DNA of 59,760 bases from positions 1 through 59,760 of the forward strand of contig JAFSLV010000006.1 of assembly GCA_017448245.1 (NCBI GenBank), written 5' to 3'. Below, piece by piece: positions 52,157-59,454 of the stretch. Each line of letters begins with the position of its first letter. The stretch's first letter is position 1. The notes below the pieces were generated by a model that did no database searches, was not told the DNA's origin, and saw nothing but the letters and a program-made list of their open reading frames with translations. The position numbers were made by a program, and so were the translations under genes. The stretch comes from Lachnospiraceae bacterium (GTDB lineage: Bacteria > Bacillota > Clostridia > Lachnospirales > Lachnospiraceae).

Positions 52157-53164
52157 TCACCGCATTTCGTACTCCGCAAGCATCTTTTTGCGGTAAGCGC
52201 TGTCCTGCATAACCCTGAGTGCATCATCGCTGCGTCCTTCGGCGATCAAAGCGCTGCACAGAGCTGCAAGGCGGTCTTCCCCTTGTTCTATTCCTTGTTC
52301 TATTCCTTGTTCTATTCCTTGTTCTATTCCTTGTTCTATTCCTTGTTCTATTCCTTGTTCTATTCCTTGTTCTATTCCTTGTTCTATTCCCTGTTCTATT
52401 CCTTGTTCTATTCCCTGTTCTATTCCCTGTTCAAGGCCATCCTCAAAAAACATCTCGGCAATCTCTTCTTCCGTGTATTCTTTTGTCAGCATACCGATCA
52501 CCTCCGCCTTGTGTGCAGACAGGTACTCTGTCAGGATCCCGTCTGTGATACATTCGTCAACAGCCTTTTCTATTGCCTCTTCCAGAGGCATTTTTTTTGC
52601 CAGGCCCCTTACCCTGTCGATAAACTGTGCGTAATCCTTGAGTGTCCGTGAACGCTCCATCAGTTCACGATTTCTGCCGTGGTTGATATTGAGCATCGTC
52701 GCTGTTACTTCCACACTGCTCTGTGACGGATACCGGAATGAATCCGTCAGCTTCAATTCCACGCTGTCCTCTGCGTCCATCTTTCCGTTGTAAAAAACGA
52801 TATACTTCGGCGTGGGCAGCTCCATCCGGCGTGTGCCGTACGGGCGCAGCTCCCGGTGCTCCTCGATGTACTTCGCATACAGTTTTCCGAAATACATCAG
52901 CCCGCGTACCGGCATATTGGGGTTGTACGTGCTCTGATGCTCGTACAGATTCATGGTGCTGGCGATCACAAAGGAGATGTCATTTTGCATCCCGAGATAA
53001 ATCGCGTCTTCAATCGTCGTGATCGTTATGTCGTCTTCGTTGGTATAATCCGTATGATTGATCGCATTATACAATTCCAACGTGTTTTTCTTCCGCGCTT
53101 CATCTCCGAACAGGGCGCGAAACAGCCTGTCCTTGTGTTTCTCGTTTACATTTGTCACTGTCAT
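52157..53164 (-). CDS. Rpn-family PD-(D/E)XK nuclease/putative transposase with EQGI repeats
   Basis: Start chosen at MTVTNVNEKHKD (53164), preceded by GGAGGAGAAA. About 335 residues. The N-terminal half resembles Rpn/PDDEXK transposase-like proteins (DRLFRALFGDEARKKNTLEL, NDISFVIASTMNLYEHQST, PKYIVFYNGKMD), with a candidate acidic D and the E-x-Q site in the order expected. The C-terminal part contains 13 EQG(I) units followed by EDRLAALCSALIAEGR. Rpn proteins promote RecA-independent recombination in other bacteria; activity here is not shown. A decayed paralogue of this cassette lies at 55186-56015. Confidence 0.82.
   Translation of the reverse strand: MTVTNVNEKHKDRLFRALFGDEARKKNTLELYNAINHTDYTNEDDITITTIEDAIYLGMQNDISFVIASTMNLYEHQSTYNPNMPVRGLMYFGKLYAKYIEEHRELRPYGTRRMELPTPKYIVFYNGKMDAEDSVELKLTDSFRYPSQSSVEVTATMLNINHGRNRELMERSRTLKDYAQFIDRVRGLAKKMPLEEAIEKAVDECITDGILTEYLSAHKAEVIGMLTKEYTEEEIAEMFFEDGLEQGIEQGIEQGIEQGIEQGIEQGIEQGIEQGIEQGIEQGIEQGIEQGIEQGEDRLAALCSALIAEGRSDDALRVMQDSAYRKKMLAEYEMR
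52280..52435 (-). repeat. 12-bp tandem repeat in the Rpn-like gene (13 units)
   Basis: Units of GAACAAGGAATA (a few with GAACAGGGAATA) encode E-Q-G-I thirteen times. The period is a multiple of three, so copy-number change would lengthen or shorten the linker without frameshift. Confidence 0.95.
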
Positions 53165-53206
53165 TTTTCTCCTCCATTTTACCACATTATTCATTGCCAT
53201 GCTGTA

Positions 53207-53366
53207 GGGATTGTCCTGTCCGGGATACTCCGGAGATTTTCACAGACGGATCGCAGATACCGGCCGATCCTAAAAAAAAGACTGCATCCCGCGGGGCCTT
53301 TGACGGCTGACCCACAGGATGCAGTGTAACGCATTGTTTATATTTTGTCAATATTTTTTATATTTA
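53207..53366 (-). repeat. 160-bp repeat with terminator-like hairpin, copy 1
   Basis: Similar over its length to 55855-56015: TGTCCGGGATA, CCGGAGATTTT, ACAGACGGATCG, then a hairpin, then an AT-rich end with TTTATATTTTGTCAATATT. On the minus strand CTGCATCC (53317-53324) pairs with GGATGCAG (53282-53289) and is followed by TCTTTTTTTT, a good intrinsic terminator. No minus-strand gene ends directly before it, so here it acts as the leader of the Rpn-like gene. Confidence 0.8.
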
Positions 53367-53391
53367 GATTATTTTTTGGTGAGGCGACGCG

Positions 53392-53450
53392 CCGGGATCT
53401 GTCCCTTTTGACCGAAAACAAGCCAAGGAGAACCGTCCCCTTTGACTTCG
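53392..53450 (+). repeat. Dispersed repeat, copy e
   Basis: GCCGGGATCTGTCCC, TTTTGACCGAAAACAAGCCA, GGAGAACCGTCCCCTTTG, followed by a partial repetition CTTCGTCCCCTTTGACTT. Same orientation as copy d. Together with 53207-53366 it fills the gap before the RelBE-like promoter. Confidence 0.85.
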
Positions 53451-53499
53451 TCCCCTTTGACTTACCCAAATTCCTGTCGAGCGATGGCCTCCTTCTTTA

Positions 53500-53539
53500 T
53501 TGACATTACGATCTTTATCGTCTATACTGTAATGTACAG
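53500..53539 (+). promoter_or_regulatory. Promoter and operator palindrome of the RelBE-like pair
   Basis: TTGACA (53500-53505), 17 bases, TATACT (53523-53528), then CTGTA-ATG-TACAG (53527-53539) overlapping the -10 box and start point. The palindrome is the likely binding site of the antitoxin or toxin-antitoxin complex. AGGAGG follows at 53538-53543. Confidence 0.8.
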
Positions 53540-53550
53540 GAGGATCTGCC

Positions 53551-53820
53551 ATGGCCACAAAAGCAATGAATCTCAAACTGGAGGAAAGCCGTATTAACGA
53601 GGTGAAAACCGTTGCTCATGTATTCCACAAAACCATTACGGACGTCGTAAATGAAGCACTGGACGACTATCTCAAACGTGCAAAACAGGATCCCTTCTAC
53701 CGGCTGACTGCAAATGTGGAAGCCGCCTCCGAAGATGAGACAAACGAAATCCTGTCACAGATAGACAGCCTTTCCGATGACGATTTGAAAATCAGCACGG
53801 TCAAGCGCTTTAAGGCCTGA
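53551..53820 (+). CDS. RelB/ribbon-helix-helix-type antitoxin
   Basis: 89 residues. The start MATKAMNLKLEESRINEVKT followed by HKTITDVVNEALDDYLKRA has the strand-helix-helix pattern of ribbon-helix-helix regulators. The acidic C-terminal half (EDETNEILSQIDSLSDDDL) would bind the toxin. It precedes the toxin gene by 17 bases, under a promoter overlapped by a perfect palindrome that fits autoregulation. The exact antitoxin subfamily is not certain. Confidence 0.82.
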   Translation: MATKAMNLKLEESRINEVKTVAHVFHKTITDVVNEALDDYLKRAKQDPFYRLTANVEAASEDETNEILSQIDSLSDDDLKISTVKRFKA

Positions 53821-53837
53821 TTTTCAAGGGAGACCGT

Positions 53838-54128
53838 ATGTCTTTTACTTATGAAATCCGATACACGAAAGCGGCCGACAAGTTTTTTAAGCGGCATGAA
53901 TCCGTAAGAACACAATTTGAGGATTCTGTCCATGAACTGTTGACCGGCGATCATCCGGAGCGGAGCGATGTCAAAAAAATCAAAGGCAGCCACGCACAAT
54001 ACTACCGTATAAAGCTCAGCGGCTACAGAGTGATCTATACGCTGATCAATGGCAGGATCGTTGTCGTCATGACGCTCCTTGCCGGCGCAAGAGGCGATGT
54101 TTACAAGAAAAAAGGAAAACTGAAATAG
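53838..54128 (+). CDS. RelE/ParE-family toxin
   Basis: 96 residues, full length. FTYEIRYTKAADKFFKRHES, LLTGDHPERSDVKKIKGS, YYRIKLSGYRVIYTLINGRI and a C-terminal basic end (KKKGKLK) follow the RelE/ParE layout. The conserved YRI-x-GxYRVIY block suggests a RelE-type ribosome-dependent mRNA interferase rather than ParE, though this cannot be decided by reading. Co-transcribed with the antitoxin; the GDPD gene starts one base after its stop. Confidence 0.88.
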   Translation: MSFTYEIRYTKAADKFFKRHESVRTQFEDSVHELLTGDHPERSDVKKIKGSHAQYYRIKLSGYRVIYTLINGRIVVVMTLLAGARGDVYKKKGKLK

Positions 54129-54129
54129 C

Positions 54130-55185
54130 ATGCATCCGGTAATGATCATCCTCATCATCGCGGCGCTGGCCGTGTGTTATTTTCTGATGATTATGCCGCG
54201 TATGACGGGAAGGCCGTCGTACGAGGCGCTCTTTCGGGTGCCCGCATGCGACGCGTACAATGCGGCAAGGCGCCCGGGGGCGCTCCTCCCGCCCATGTAC
54301 GCGCACAGAGGACTGCACGACAATCAGACGGATGCCCCGGAAAACTCGCTCGCGGCCTTCCGCAAGGCCGTGGAGGCGGGCTACGGGATCGAGCTCGACG
54401 TGCAGATCACAAAAGACAGACAGCTCGTGGTCTTTCACGACGATACCTTAGCGCGCATGGCGCGTTTTTCGCAGGATGCTGCGTCCGCACAGGATATGCT
54501 GCCGTGCCCGGTGTCTGACATGCTCTCCAGCGAGCGGCTTGTGCGCCATGGAGCGGAGACGACAGACTCCGCGGAGTGTCCGGCGCAATGGAGCGAGGCG
54601 GAGAGCATGCAGCACCGTGGCAGGCAGCCTCAAATTGTTCCCGGCCGCATCCGCGACTACACGCGTAACGAGCTGCAGTCGCGCTTTCAACTCCTCGACA
54701 CAAATGAGCGCATCCCCTCCTTTGAGGATTTTCTGGCGCTGGTGGACGGCAGGGTGCCGCTCATCATCGAAATCAAGGAGGAGTCGACGGCCATGACGGT
54801 CTGCCCCCTGGTCGACGCCGTGCTGCGGGATTACAAGGGCACATACTGCATCGAGTCCTTCAACCCGCTGGCCGTCAAATGGTACAAAAAAAACCGCCCG
54901 GAGGTCATTCGCGGGCAGCTCTCCGATGCATTTCACAAGGACGACCCGACCAAATACAAGCGGCCGGTGTATTTTTTCCTGACGCATCTTTTATTTAATT
55001 TTCTTGTCAAGCCGGACTTTATCGCCTACCATCACAAATACGCGCACGAGCCGTCGCGCATGCTCTGCCGCTCCCTTTATCAGGCGCTCTCTGTCGCGTG
55101 GACGATCCGCTCCCGCGAGCAGCTTGAGAAAAACCGTGCGAAATTCGATCTTTTTATCTTTGATTCCTTTGATCCGCTCGCGTAG
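54130..55185 (+). CDS. Glycerophosphodiester phosphodiesterase with an in-frame insertion
   Basis: 351 residues. One N-terminal membrane helix (about 5-22), then a GDPD domain: H59-R60 in YAHRG, E71-N72 in PENSLAAF, E88 and D90 in IELDVQ, H103 in VVFHDDTL, and E214/K216 in LIIEIKEE. The metal and catalytic residues are all present. Between HDDTLARM and RDYTRNELQS, however, about 55 extra residues (118-172, rich in Ser, Ala, Glu, Arg) replace the usual short link; their DNA is a large imperfect palindrome. The insertion follows the catalytic His, so activity may survive. The gene starts one base after the toxin stop. Confidence 0.88.
   Translation: MHPVMIILIIAALAVCYFLMIMPRMTGRPSYEALFRVPACDAYNAARRPGALLPPMYAHRGLHDNQTDAPENSLAAFRKAVEAGYGIELDVQITKDRQLVVFHDDTLARMARFSQDAASAQDMLPCPVSDMLSSERLVRHGAETTDSAECPAQWSEAESMQHRGRQPQIVPGRIRDYTRNELQSRFQLLDTNERIPSFEDFLALVDGRVPLIIEIKEESTAMTVCPLVDAVLRDYKGTYCIESFNPLAVKWYKKNRPEVIRGQLSDAFHKDDPTKYKRPVYFFLTHLLFNFLVKPDFIAYHHKYAHEPSRMLCRSLYQALSVAWTIRSREQLEKNRAKFDLFIFDSFDPLA
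54499..54627 (+). repeat. Imperfect palindromic element inserted in frame in the GDPD gene
   Basis: The left part CTGCCGTGCCCGGTGTCTGA followed by CATGCTCTCC (54499-54528) resembles the reverse complement of 54600-54627, and a 12-bp palindrome ACTCCGCGGAGT (54566-54577) lies near the centre. The size and symmetry are like a REP/RPE-type mobile palindrome. Confidence 0.6.
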
Positions 55186-55274
55186 CATCATCGCTGCGCC
55201 CTTCGGCGATCAAAGCGCTGCAATCTCTTTTTCATTGTACTCTTTTGTCAGCATACCGATCACCTCCGCCTTAT
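55186..55274 (-). pseudogene. Remnant of a second Rpn-like gene (3' part)
   Basis: The plus-strand sequence GCATCATCGCTGCGCCCTTC, then GGCGATCAAAGCGCTGCA, then TCTTTTGTCAGCATACCGAT and CACCTCCGCCTT repeats two segments of the intact Rpn-like gene (52223-52262 and 52456-52515). The tandem repeat between them is missing. It lies in the same orientation as the intact gene. Confidence 0.8.
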
Positions 55275-55296
55275 GATTTCCTGCAACCCGTGCCGC

Positions 55297-55590
55297 TTAT
55301 GTAACAATGATAATCGTCTCTTCCTCCAGCATCGAAAACAGCCGGCAGGCGGGGCCTGTCGGTCTGTTTACACCTCTTTCCCATGCTTCTACGGTCTTAA
55401 CGGACACCCCCATAAACAATGCCAGCATTTCCTGCGTCAGTCCCGCGGCCTTTCGTATCCTCTTGATATCCTTTGCCGTATATCGCTTGAGCTCCGGAAT
55501 ACGAATGGTCGTCGCCTTCAGCTTCTTTCCTGACCGATGCGCCTTGATTGCACTATTCAGACCATTTGTGAGTTCTTCATATAAAGTCAT
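55297..55590 (-). CDS. HigA/NadS-like helix-turn-helix antitoxin
   Basis: 97 residues. The helix-turn-helix is clear: KDIKRIRKAAGLTQEMLALF then MGVSVKTVEAWERG and NRPTGPACRLFSML, as in toxin-linked XRE-type antitoxins. The ATG overlaps the toxin remnant stop by four bases, giving the toxin-first order usual for higBA. The antitoxin looks intact although its toxin does not. Confidence 0.85.
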   Translation of the reverse strand: MTLYEELTNGLNSAIKAHRSGKKLKATTIRIPELKRYTAKDIKRIRKAAGLTQEMLALFMGVSVKTVEAWERGVNRPTGPACRLFSMLEEETIIIVT

Positions 55591-55823
55591 GGGTTACTGA
55601 TAATCCTTTCCTCTGCTTTAAGTTTCGCAACCAGTTGCCTGACTGCATTTCTCTCCTGCTGCGTCATATCTTCCTTTACTGCCTTCTTATAGACGGTAAT
55701 CAAATAAATCACTTCATATCTGCGAAAATCCACATAGCATACACGTGCGCTTCCGCTCTTCCCTCTGCCCAAAAAAGCGAAACGTATTTTTCTCACTCCG
55801 CCGGTTCCAACGAAACCTTTCTG
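55587..55823 (-). pseudogene. Truncated RelE/HigB-like toxin
   Basis: A GTG at 55796 gives 69 residues (RKIRFAFLGRGKSGSARVCY then VDFRRYEVIYLITVYKK and a C-terminal helix). The frame is open further upstream with FVGTGG, the expected preceding residues of the family, but meets a stop at 55824-55826. About 45 N-terminal residues of the toxin are therefore missing. The conserved core is well preserved, suggesting recent inactivation. Confidence 0.75.
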
Positions 55824-55854
55824 TTATTTTACTCCTATTTTATAGGGGTGTCAA

Positions 55855-56015
55855 TTCTGTCTGTCCGGGATATTCCGGAGATTTTCTCAGACGGATCGCC
55901 CCTGTCACGCGATCCTGATGAAAAAAACATCCCGCGGGGACCTTTGAGAGGCTGCCCACAGGATGCAGTGTAACACGTTGTTTATAATTAGTCAATATAT
56001 TTTTATATTTTGATA
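55855..56015 (-). repeat. 160-bp repeat with terminator-like hairpin, copy 2
   Basis: Second copy of the element at 53207-53366. The hairpin around 55929-55967 followed on the minus strand by TTTTTTTC lies just beyond the stop of the polysaccharide deacetylase-like gene and can serve as its terminator. A third, AT-rich partial copy is suggested at about 58,340-58,380. Confidence 0.75.
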
Positions 56016-56022
56016 ATATTTT

Positions 56023-56778
56023 CTACATGACTTTTTTTTCGAACTGCTCGCGGAAGGGTGCAAAGTCCTTGCATTCGTTGTCGATGGAGTCGATGAGTTC
56101 GGCGTATTTTTCGTTGACGAGGGTCTTGTAATTATCGAGATTGTCGTAGCCTTTTTTCGTCCAGCCGAAGGGGTGCGTGAGGATCTGGATGCGCTCGTGA
56201 GCGGCAAAAGCGTCCGCGTCGGGATAGCCGTAGCGCCAGATGTGGTTGGCGTCGGAAAAATACTTGACGCGCAGTTTCGAATCCGGTCCGGCCTTTTCGT
56301 CAAAGACGAAAAAGTCGTCCTGGTAGGCATTTAAGAGTCCATCGATTTTGATATTTTCCCTGAGCACGTCGGGCGAAGGGCGGTGGATGGAAAAGGCCTT
56401 TACCTGAAAGCCCAGCATGTCGGAGAGCATGTCCGCCTCTTTTTTGATGCGTTCCCTGATCAGCGCCATGTCGGTCATGCCGTTTAAGGCAAAATGCAGC
56501 CCCACGTGCTGCCCTCTTTCATGCATCTCCGTCAGGATGTCGCGGTTTTTGCGGGATAAAATATTGTAGGAGTTGTTGGTCCACTGGAAAAAGAAATGCG
56601 AGCGCACGTCCATCGACTCCTCGACTTTGGAAAGCGCGAAGGCGCGGTCCACGCTGTACTCGACGTCGTGGCGCAGGATCACCCACTTGTCTCTCGTCAG
56701 CGCCTCCTCGTATGTCGCAAGACGCCCGCTCTCCTTTGCCAGTCGCAATATTTCCCTGTAATCATCAAAAGAAAACAT
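56023..56778 (-). CDS. Polysaccharide deacetylase-like protein
   Basis: Start at MFSFDDYREI (56778), preceded by AGGAGGGGAG. 251 residues. ILRHDVEYSVDRA (H37-D38) is the first metal motif of the NodB-like fold, followed by GQHVGLHF and ITHPFGW-like motifs (LTHPFGWTKKG), as seen in the divergent deacetylases found in surface-glycan clusters. It probably removes an acetyl group from a carbohydrate or acts on a related intermediate. Last gene of the formyltransferase operon, behind a truncated glycosyltransferase. Confidence 0.8.
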   Translation of the reverse strand: MFSFDDYREILRLAKESGRLATYEEALTRDKWVILRHDVEYSVDRAFALSKVEESMDVRSHFFFQWTNNSYNILSRKNRDILTEMHERGQHVGLHFALNGMTDMALIRERIKKEADMLSDMLGFQVKAFSIHRPSPDVLRENIKIDGLLNAYQDDFFVFDEKAGPDSKLRVKYFSDANHIWRYGYPDADAFAAHERIQILTHPFGWTKKGYDNLDNYKTLVNEKYAELIDSIDNECKDFAPFREQFEKKVM

Positions 56779-57052
56779 CTCCCCTCCTGTCTGCCATGGC
56801 AAGCCTGCATTCCGGGCTCTCCATTCGTTTGTATGATTTGGGTGTCAAAAGTACTGTTTCACTATGGATGATATACGGATTGCTCCGTTTCTTCGAAACT
56901 CTCGCAATCCTGCCGCCATTCGGAATCCGCTCCGCGAAGATGCCGTCGATGTCCGTGCGTTTGCGGATTTTTCTGGCCTCCGCGCCGCCCTGCTCGAGGC
57001 AGTTTAAGTGAAAGGCAATGTGCTTCAGAGGATGTGCGGAGGTGACGCTCAC
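56765..57052 (-). pseudogene. Truncated GT4-type glycosyltransferase
   Basis: A GTG at 57052, overlapping the formyltransferase stop, opens HPLKHIAFHLNCLEQGGAE, the standard start of GT4 glycosyltransferases (LxxGGAER). After residue 25 or so the sequence no longer matches the family and the frame ends after about 95 codons, against a normal length of some 370. The frame runs into the start of the deacetylase gene. A deletion has removed most of the enzyme. Confidence 0.7.
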
Positions 57053-58056
57053 GAAAGCACCATCCCTTTTTGCAGAGGAATCTCACACTCGTATTCCGTG
57101 ATCAGCAGCGAACCGTCGACCGTGCGCACGACCGGACGGCCGTCAAAGACGTCGATGATTTCGCCGGGGGCATAGGAACTGAAATCCAGCATTTCATCAA
57201 ACGGCTGCGCAGACCATACTTTACAGATCACGGACTCAGCAGCGGAGTGCTTCGTCCTGATTGAAGGTTGCGGCTGTGATGTCGACGAGCCATGCGGGCA
57301 TTCCAAATCGCCCGCATTCCGCACCTCACACCACGCCCCGGGGAAAGGACGCGACACCGCGCGGATGAGATTGTGGATCTCCCGCGTCCGCGCGTGCCAG
57401 TCGATTTTGCCGTCGGCGGCGGTGCGTTTTTCATACCACGAGTCAAAGTCCTTTGACTCCGTGCGCACTTTGATCTCATCGCCCGACAGATACACGCCGA
57501 TTAAGTCCGCGATCATTTTTTTTGCGGCGATCATGTTTTTGTACTGCGCCGTCCGGATGTCGTCGTGAGGGGTGATCTGAAACATCGTGGTCGCAAAGAC
57601 ATTGGGCGAGTCAGCATGCTCGTCATAACGGAAAAGATTAAGATTAAAGCGCGTGTCTCCGAGCAGAATCGACCAGTTTAAGGGGCTCCTGCCGCGGCCG
57701 AAGGGCAGATATCCGGCGTTGCCGTGAAAGCCGAAGACCCCGTGCCGGAAACGATCGAGCACGGCCTTCGGGATGAGGCGCTGCCATCCCATGCAGATCC
57801 CTAAATCAAAGGTGTTGTCCGCAAAGAAAGACGCCGTCTTTTCATCGTCCAGCGTATAGCTGTCCGCCTCAAAGAGCGTGATATTATGCCGCGTGCAGAC
57901 TTCTTTTAAGGAAGCAACACCCGAAATCTCGTTGCGTCCCTTGACGGCGTCCGACACCGTGACCACAAGCGTCAGCGGCGCGTCAAGTTCCCTGATATAA
58001 CCTATGATTTCCTCCGAGGTGTCCTTGACCCCGAAGACAACGATCTGATAGTGCAT
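57049..58056 (-). CDS. Formyltransferase family protein (sugar N-formyltransferase candidate)
   Basis: Start at MHYQIVVFGV (58056), five bases after GGAG; a long upstream extension is rejected. 335 residues. The formyl-transfer core is visible: GICMGWQRLIP, GFHGNAGYLPFGRGRSPLNW with catalytic-type H111, and YDEHADS downstream. The Asn two residues before that His in Fmt/ArnA (N-x-H) is Gly here, as in a GFH-type subfamily. About 30 residues of low similarity (RNAGDLECPHGSS onward) interrupt the usual FPGA(W/F)-to-W-x-A-x-P link. The operon context with glycosyltransferase and deacetylase suggests formylation of an amino sugar of a surface glycan, not of Met-tRNA. Confidence 0.78.
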   Translation of the reverse strand: MHYQIVVFGVKDTSEEIIGYIRELDAPLTLVVTVSDAVKGRNEISGVASLKEVCTRHNITLFEADSYTLDDEKTASFFADNTFDLGICMGWQRLIPKAVLDRFRHGVFGFHGNAGYLPFGRGRSPLNWSILLGDTRFNLNLFRYDEHADSPNVFATTMFQITPHDDIRTAQYKNMIAAKKMIADLIGVYLSGDEIKVRTESKDFDSWYEKRTAADGKIDWHARTREIHNLIRAVSRPFPGAWCEVRNAGDLECPHGSSTSQPQPSIRTKHSAAESVICKVWSAQPFDEMLDFSSYAPGEIIDVFDGRPVVRTVDGSLLITEYECEIPLQKGMVLS

Positions 58057-58091
58057 GGTGACTCCGTCCGCGCGAATAAAATTACATCGGG

Positions 58092-58259
58092 TTATAGTGT
58101 CAGATCTTCGACATTGATACTCAAAGATGAAAGTTTTGCGGTTACCACTTTGATCCGGTAATCCAGTGTTTTGTTTTCGTGTCCCCCGTTTTCCCTCTTG
58201 ATCTCCTGCAGATTGGAAAACTGCTCGATCAGATTCGTGATCAGCTCTTCTCTTGTCAT
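58092..58259 (-). CDS. Small conserved-looking hypothetical protein upstream of the formyltransferase
   Basis: 55 residues from MTREELITNL (58259), with GGAGG five bases upstream; a second GGAGG precedes an in-frame ATG at 58283. It reads as two helices (LIEQFSNLQEIKRENG, TLDYRIKVVTAKLSSL) with an acidic end. A partly identical copy with a nonsense codon lies at 59455-59538, showing that the gene and its leader were duplicated. The promoter may be the extended -10 TGGTACACT at about 58,300. No family recognised. Confidence 0.6.
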   Translation of the reverse strand: MTREELITNLIEQFSNLQEIKRENGGHENKTLDYRIKVVTAKLSSLSINVEDLTL

Positions 58260-58312
58260 TGTTTCCTCCGTAGGCATCGGCATTCACCTCCTGCCGATAG
58301 TGTACCACGCGT
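58187..58312 (-). repeat. Duplicated leader plus gene start, copy 1
   Basis: Shares with 59464-59592 the GTGTACCACGCG promoter region, both GGAGG sites and the first 25 codons of the small gene, with scattered substitutions. Confidence 0.8.
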
Positions 58313-58454
58313 ACGGAGTAAAATCCATTGCCTTAGGAAGATAACATATGGTTTATATTTTATCAATAAAGTTTTTTATTATTTTATTTTTTGCAGCCTT
58401 GTTCTTCTCTCATATACCCAAATGGGGCCGGTGTAAACCGTCCCTCCCCCCGGC

Positions 58455-59444
58455 TTATTGGGAGGCCCGGCGCATGGCTTCGAGGAGGGCCGCGTAGGCT
58501 TCCGTGTCGGCCGGCATAAAGCCGGTAAAGCCGTAGGCCGCAAAGAAGGGCTGTGCCTGCTCCGCGTAGGCCATGATCTGAAAAACCTCGGTGAGCGCCT
58601 CGCAGAATTTGTCGGAGGAGAGGTCCTCATTTTCCGCGCCGACGCACAGCACGTCCCCGGGCAGTATGCCCGTTGCGGCGATCTGTGTCAGCTCCTCTTC
58701 GATCGGTGTCTGGTGCGCGAGGTCCGTGCTCCACATCGCGGCGTGCGCTTCGAGCGTCGACTCCGCGCAGACGAGGATGTCGATCTGGCCGGCGGCCGCC
58801 CTGCGGATCGCGTCCGTCTCATCGAGTGTCAGGGCAAAAGACAGAGAGGGAATCCCCTTTTGATAATTCTGATACAGCCAGTAATTGGGATAGATATATC
58901 CCGCGAGATCGCTGCTCGAAGCGACCGCCCATACACAGTCGTCGAGGTCCTCCCAGGTGATCTCCGCGCCTGAAGCGGCTTTCTGAGCGATGGCCTGTCC
59001 TCTCTCGGAGGCGGCGGCATAGATGCCCGCCTGCCCGCCGGAGGTCAGATGCTCGGCATCGGTACCCTCCCCGGCCGTCAGCACGCCCTTCACGAGCGAG
59101 TCCGAATAGACGACATACTGTGTCGCGGGAAGCAGGACGATGTCCGCATTGCCGCCGATCAGCGCCTCCGCGCAGCGTGCGGGGTCCGCCGTGGTAAACG
59201 TGACCTCGCCAACCTCGATGCCGTTGGACTGCAGGCCGTTTTTGATAAACGTACCGAGCCCCTCCGTCAGTGCCTCGTCCGCGCCTTCCGTCTGGTAGGT
59301 GACGATCCTGAGCGTCTCTATGGAGACCGGTCCGGCATCCTGTGCGGACGTATCCGGCATATTTCCTCCCGTGTTGCGCCCGCGTGCGCATGCCGCAAGA
59401 AGGCACCCCGTCAGCAGTAATGTGCATAATCTTCGTGTTTTCAT
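58455..59444 (-). CDS. PhnD/SsuA-like substrate-binding lipoprotein
   Basis: Start at MKTRRLCTLL (59444), five bases after AAGGAG. 329 residues. The lipoprotein signal ends LLAAC. The mature part (ETLRIVTYQTEGADEALTEG, GNADIVLLPATQYVVYS, CVWAVASSSDLAGYIYPNYW) follows the periplasmic-binding fold of the phosphonate/alkylsulfonate group, with the PhnD-like AxSxSDLAGY block that binds an anionic group. Permease and ATPase genes are not in the window; if the operon continued it would be downstream, where only an AT-rich 145-base gap is seen. The ligand is unknown. Confidence 0.82.
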   Translation of the reverse strand: MKTRRLCTLLLTGCLLAACARGRNTGGNMPDTSAQDAGPVSIETLRIVTYQTEGADEALTEGLGTFIKNGLQSNGIEVGEVTFTTADPARCAEALIGGNADIVLLPATQYVVYSDSLVKGVLTAGEGTDAEHLTSGGQAGIYAAASERGQAIAQKAASGAEITWEDLDDCVWAVASSSDLAGYIYPNYWLYQNYQKGIPSLSFALTLDETDAIRRAAAGQIDILVCAESTLEAHAAMWSTDLAHQTPIEEELTQIAATGILPGDVLCVGAENEDLSSDKFCEALTEVFQIMAYAEQAQPFFAAYGFTGFMPADTEAYAALLEAMRRASQ

Positions 59445-59454
59445 TGAGACTCCT

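Noticed and set aside
52280-52435. CRISPR array
   Set aside because: The units are 12 bp, contiguous and without spacers; they encode EQGI in a clear reading frame.
53364-53576. 70-codon minus-strand frame
   Set aside because: Made mostly of the dispersed repeat and antisense to the RelBE-like promoter and antitoxin start.
58057-58308. N-terminal extension of the formyltransferase
   Set aside because: The extension overlaps the small hypothetical gene in another frame and is low-complexity; MHYQIVVFGV with GGAG is the family-like start.
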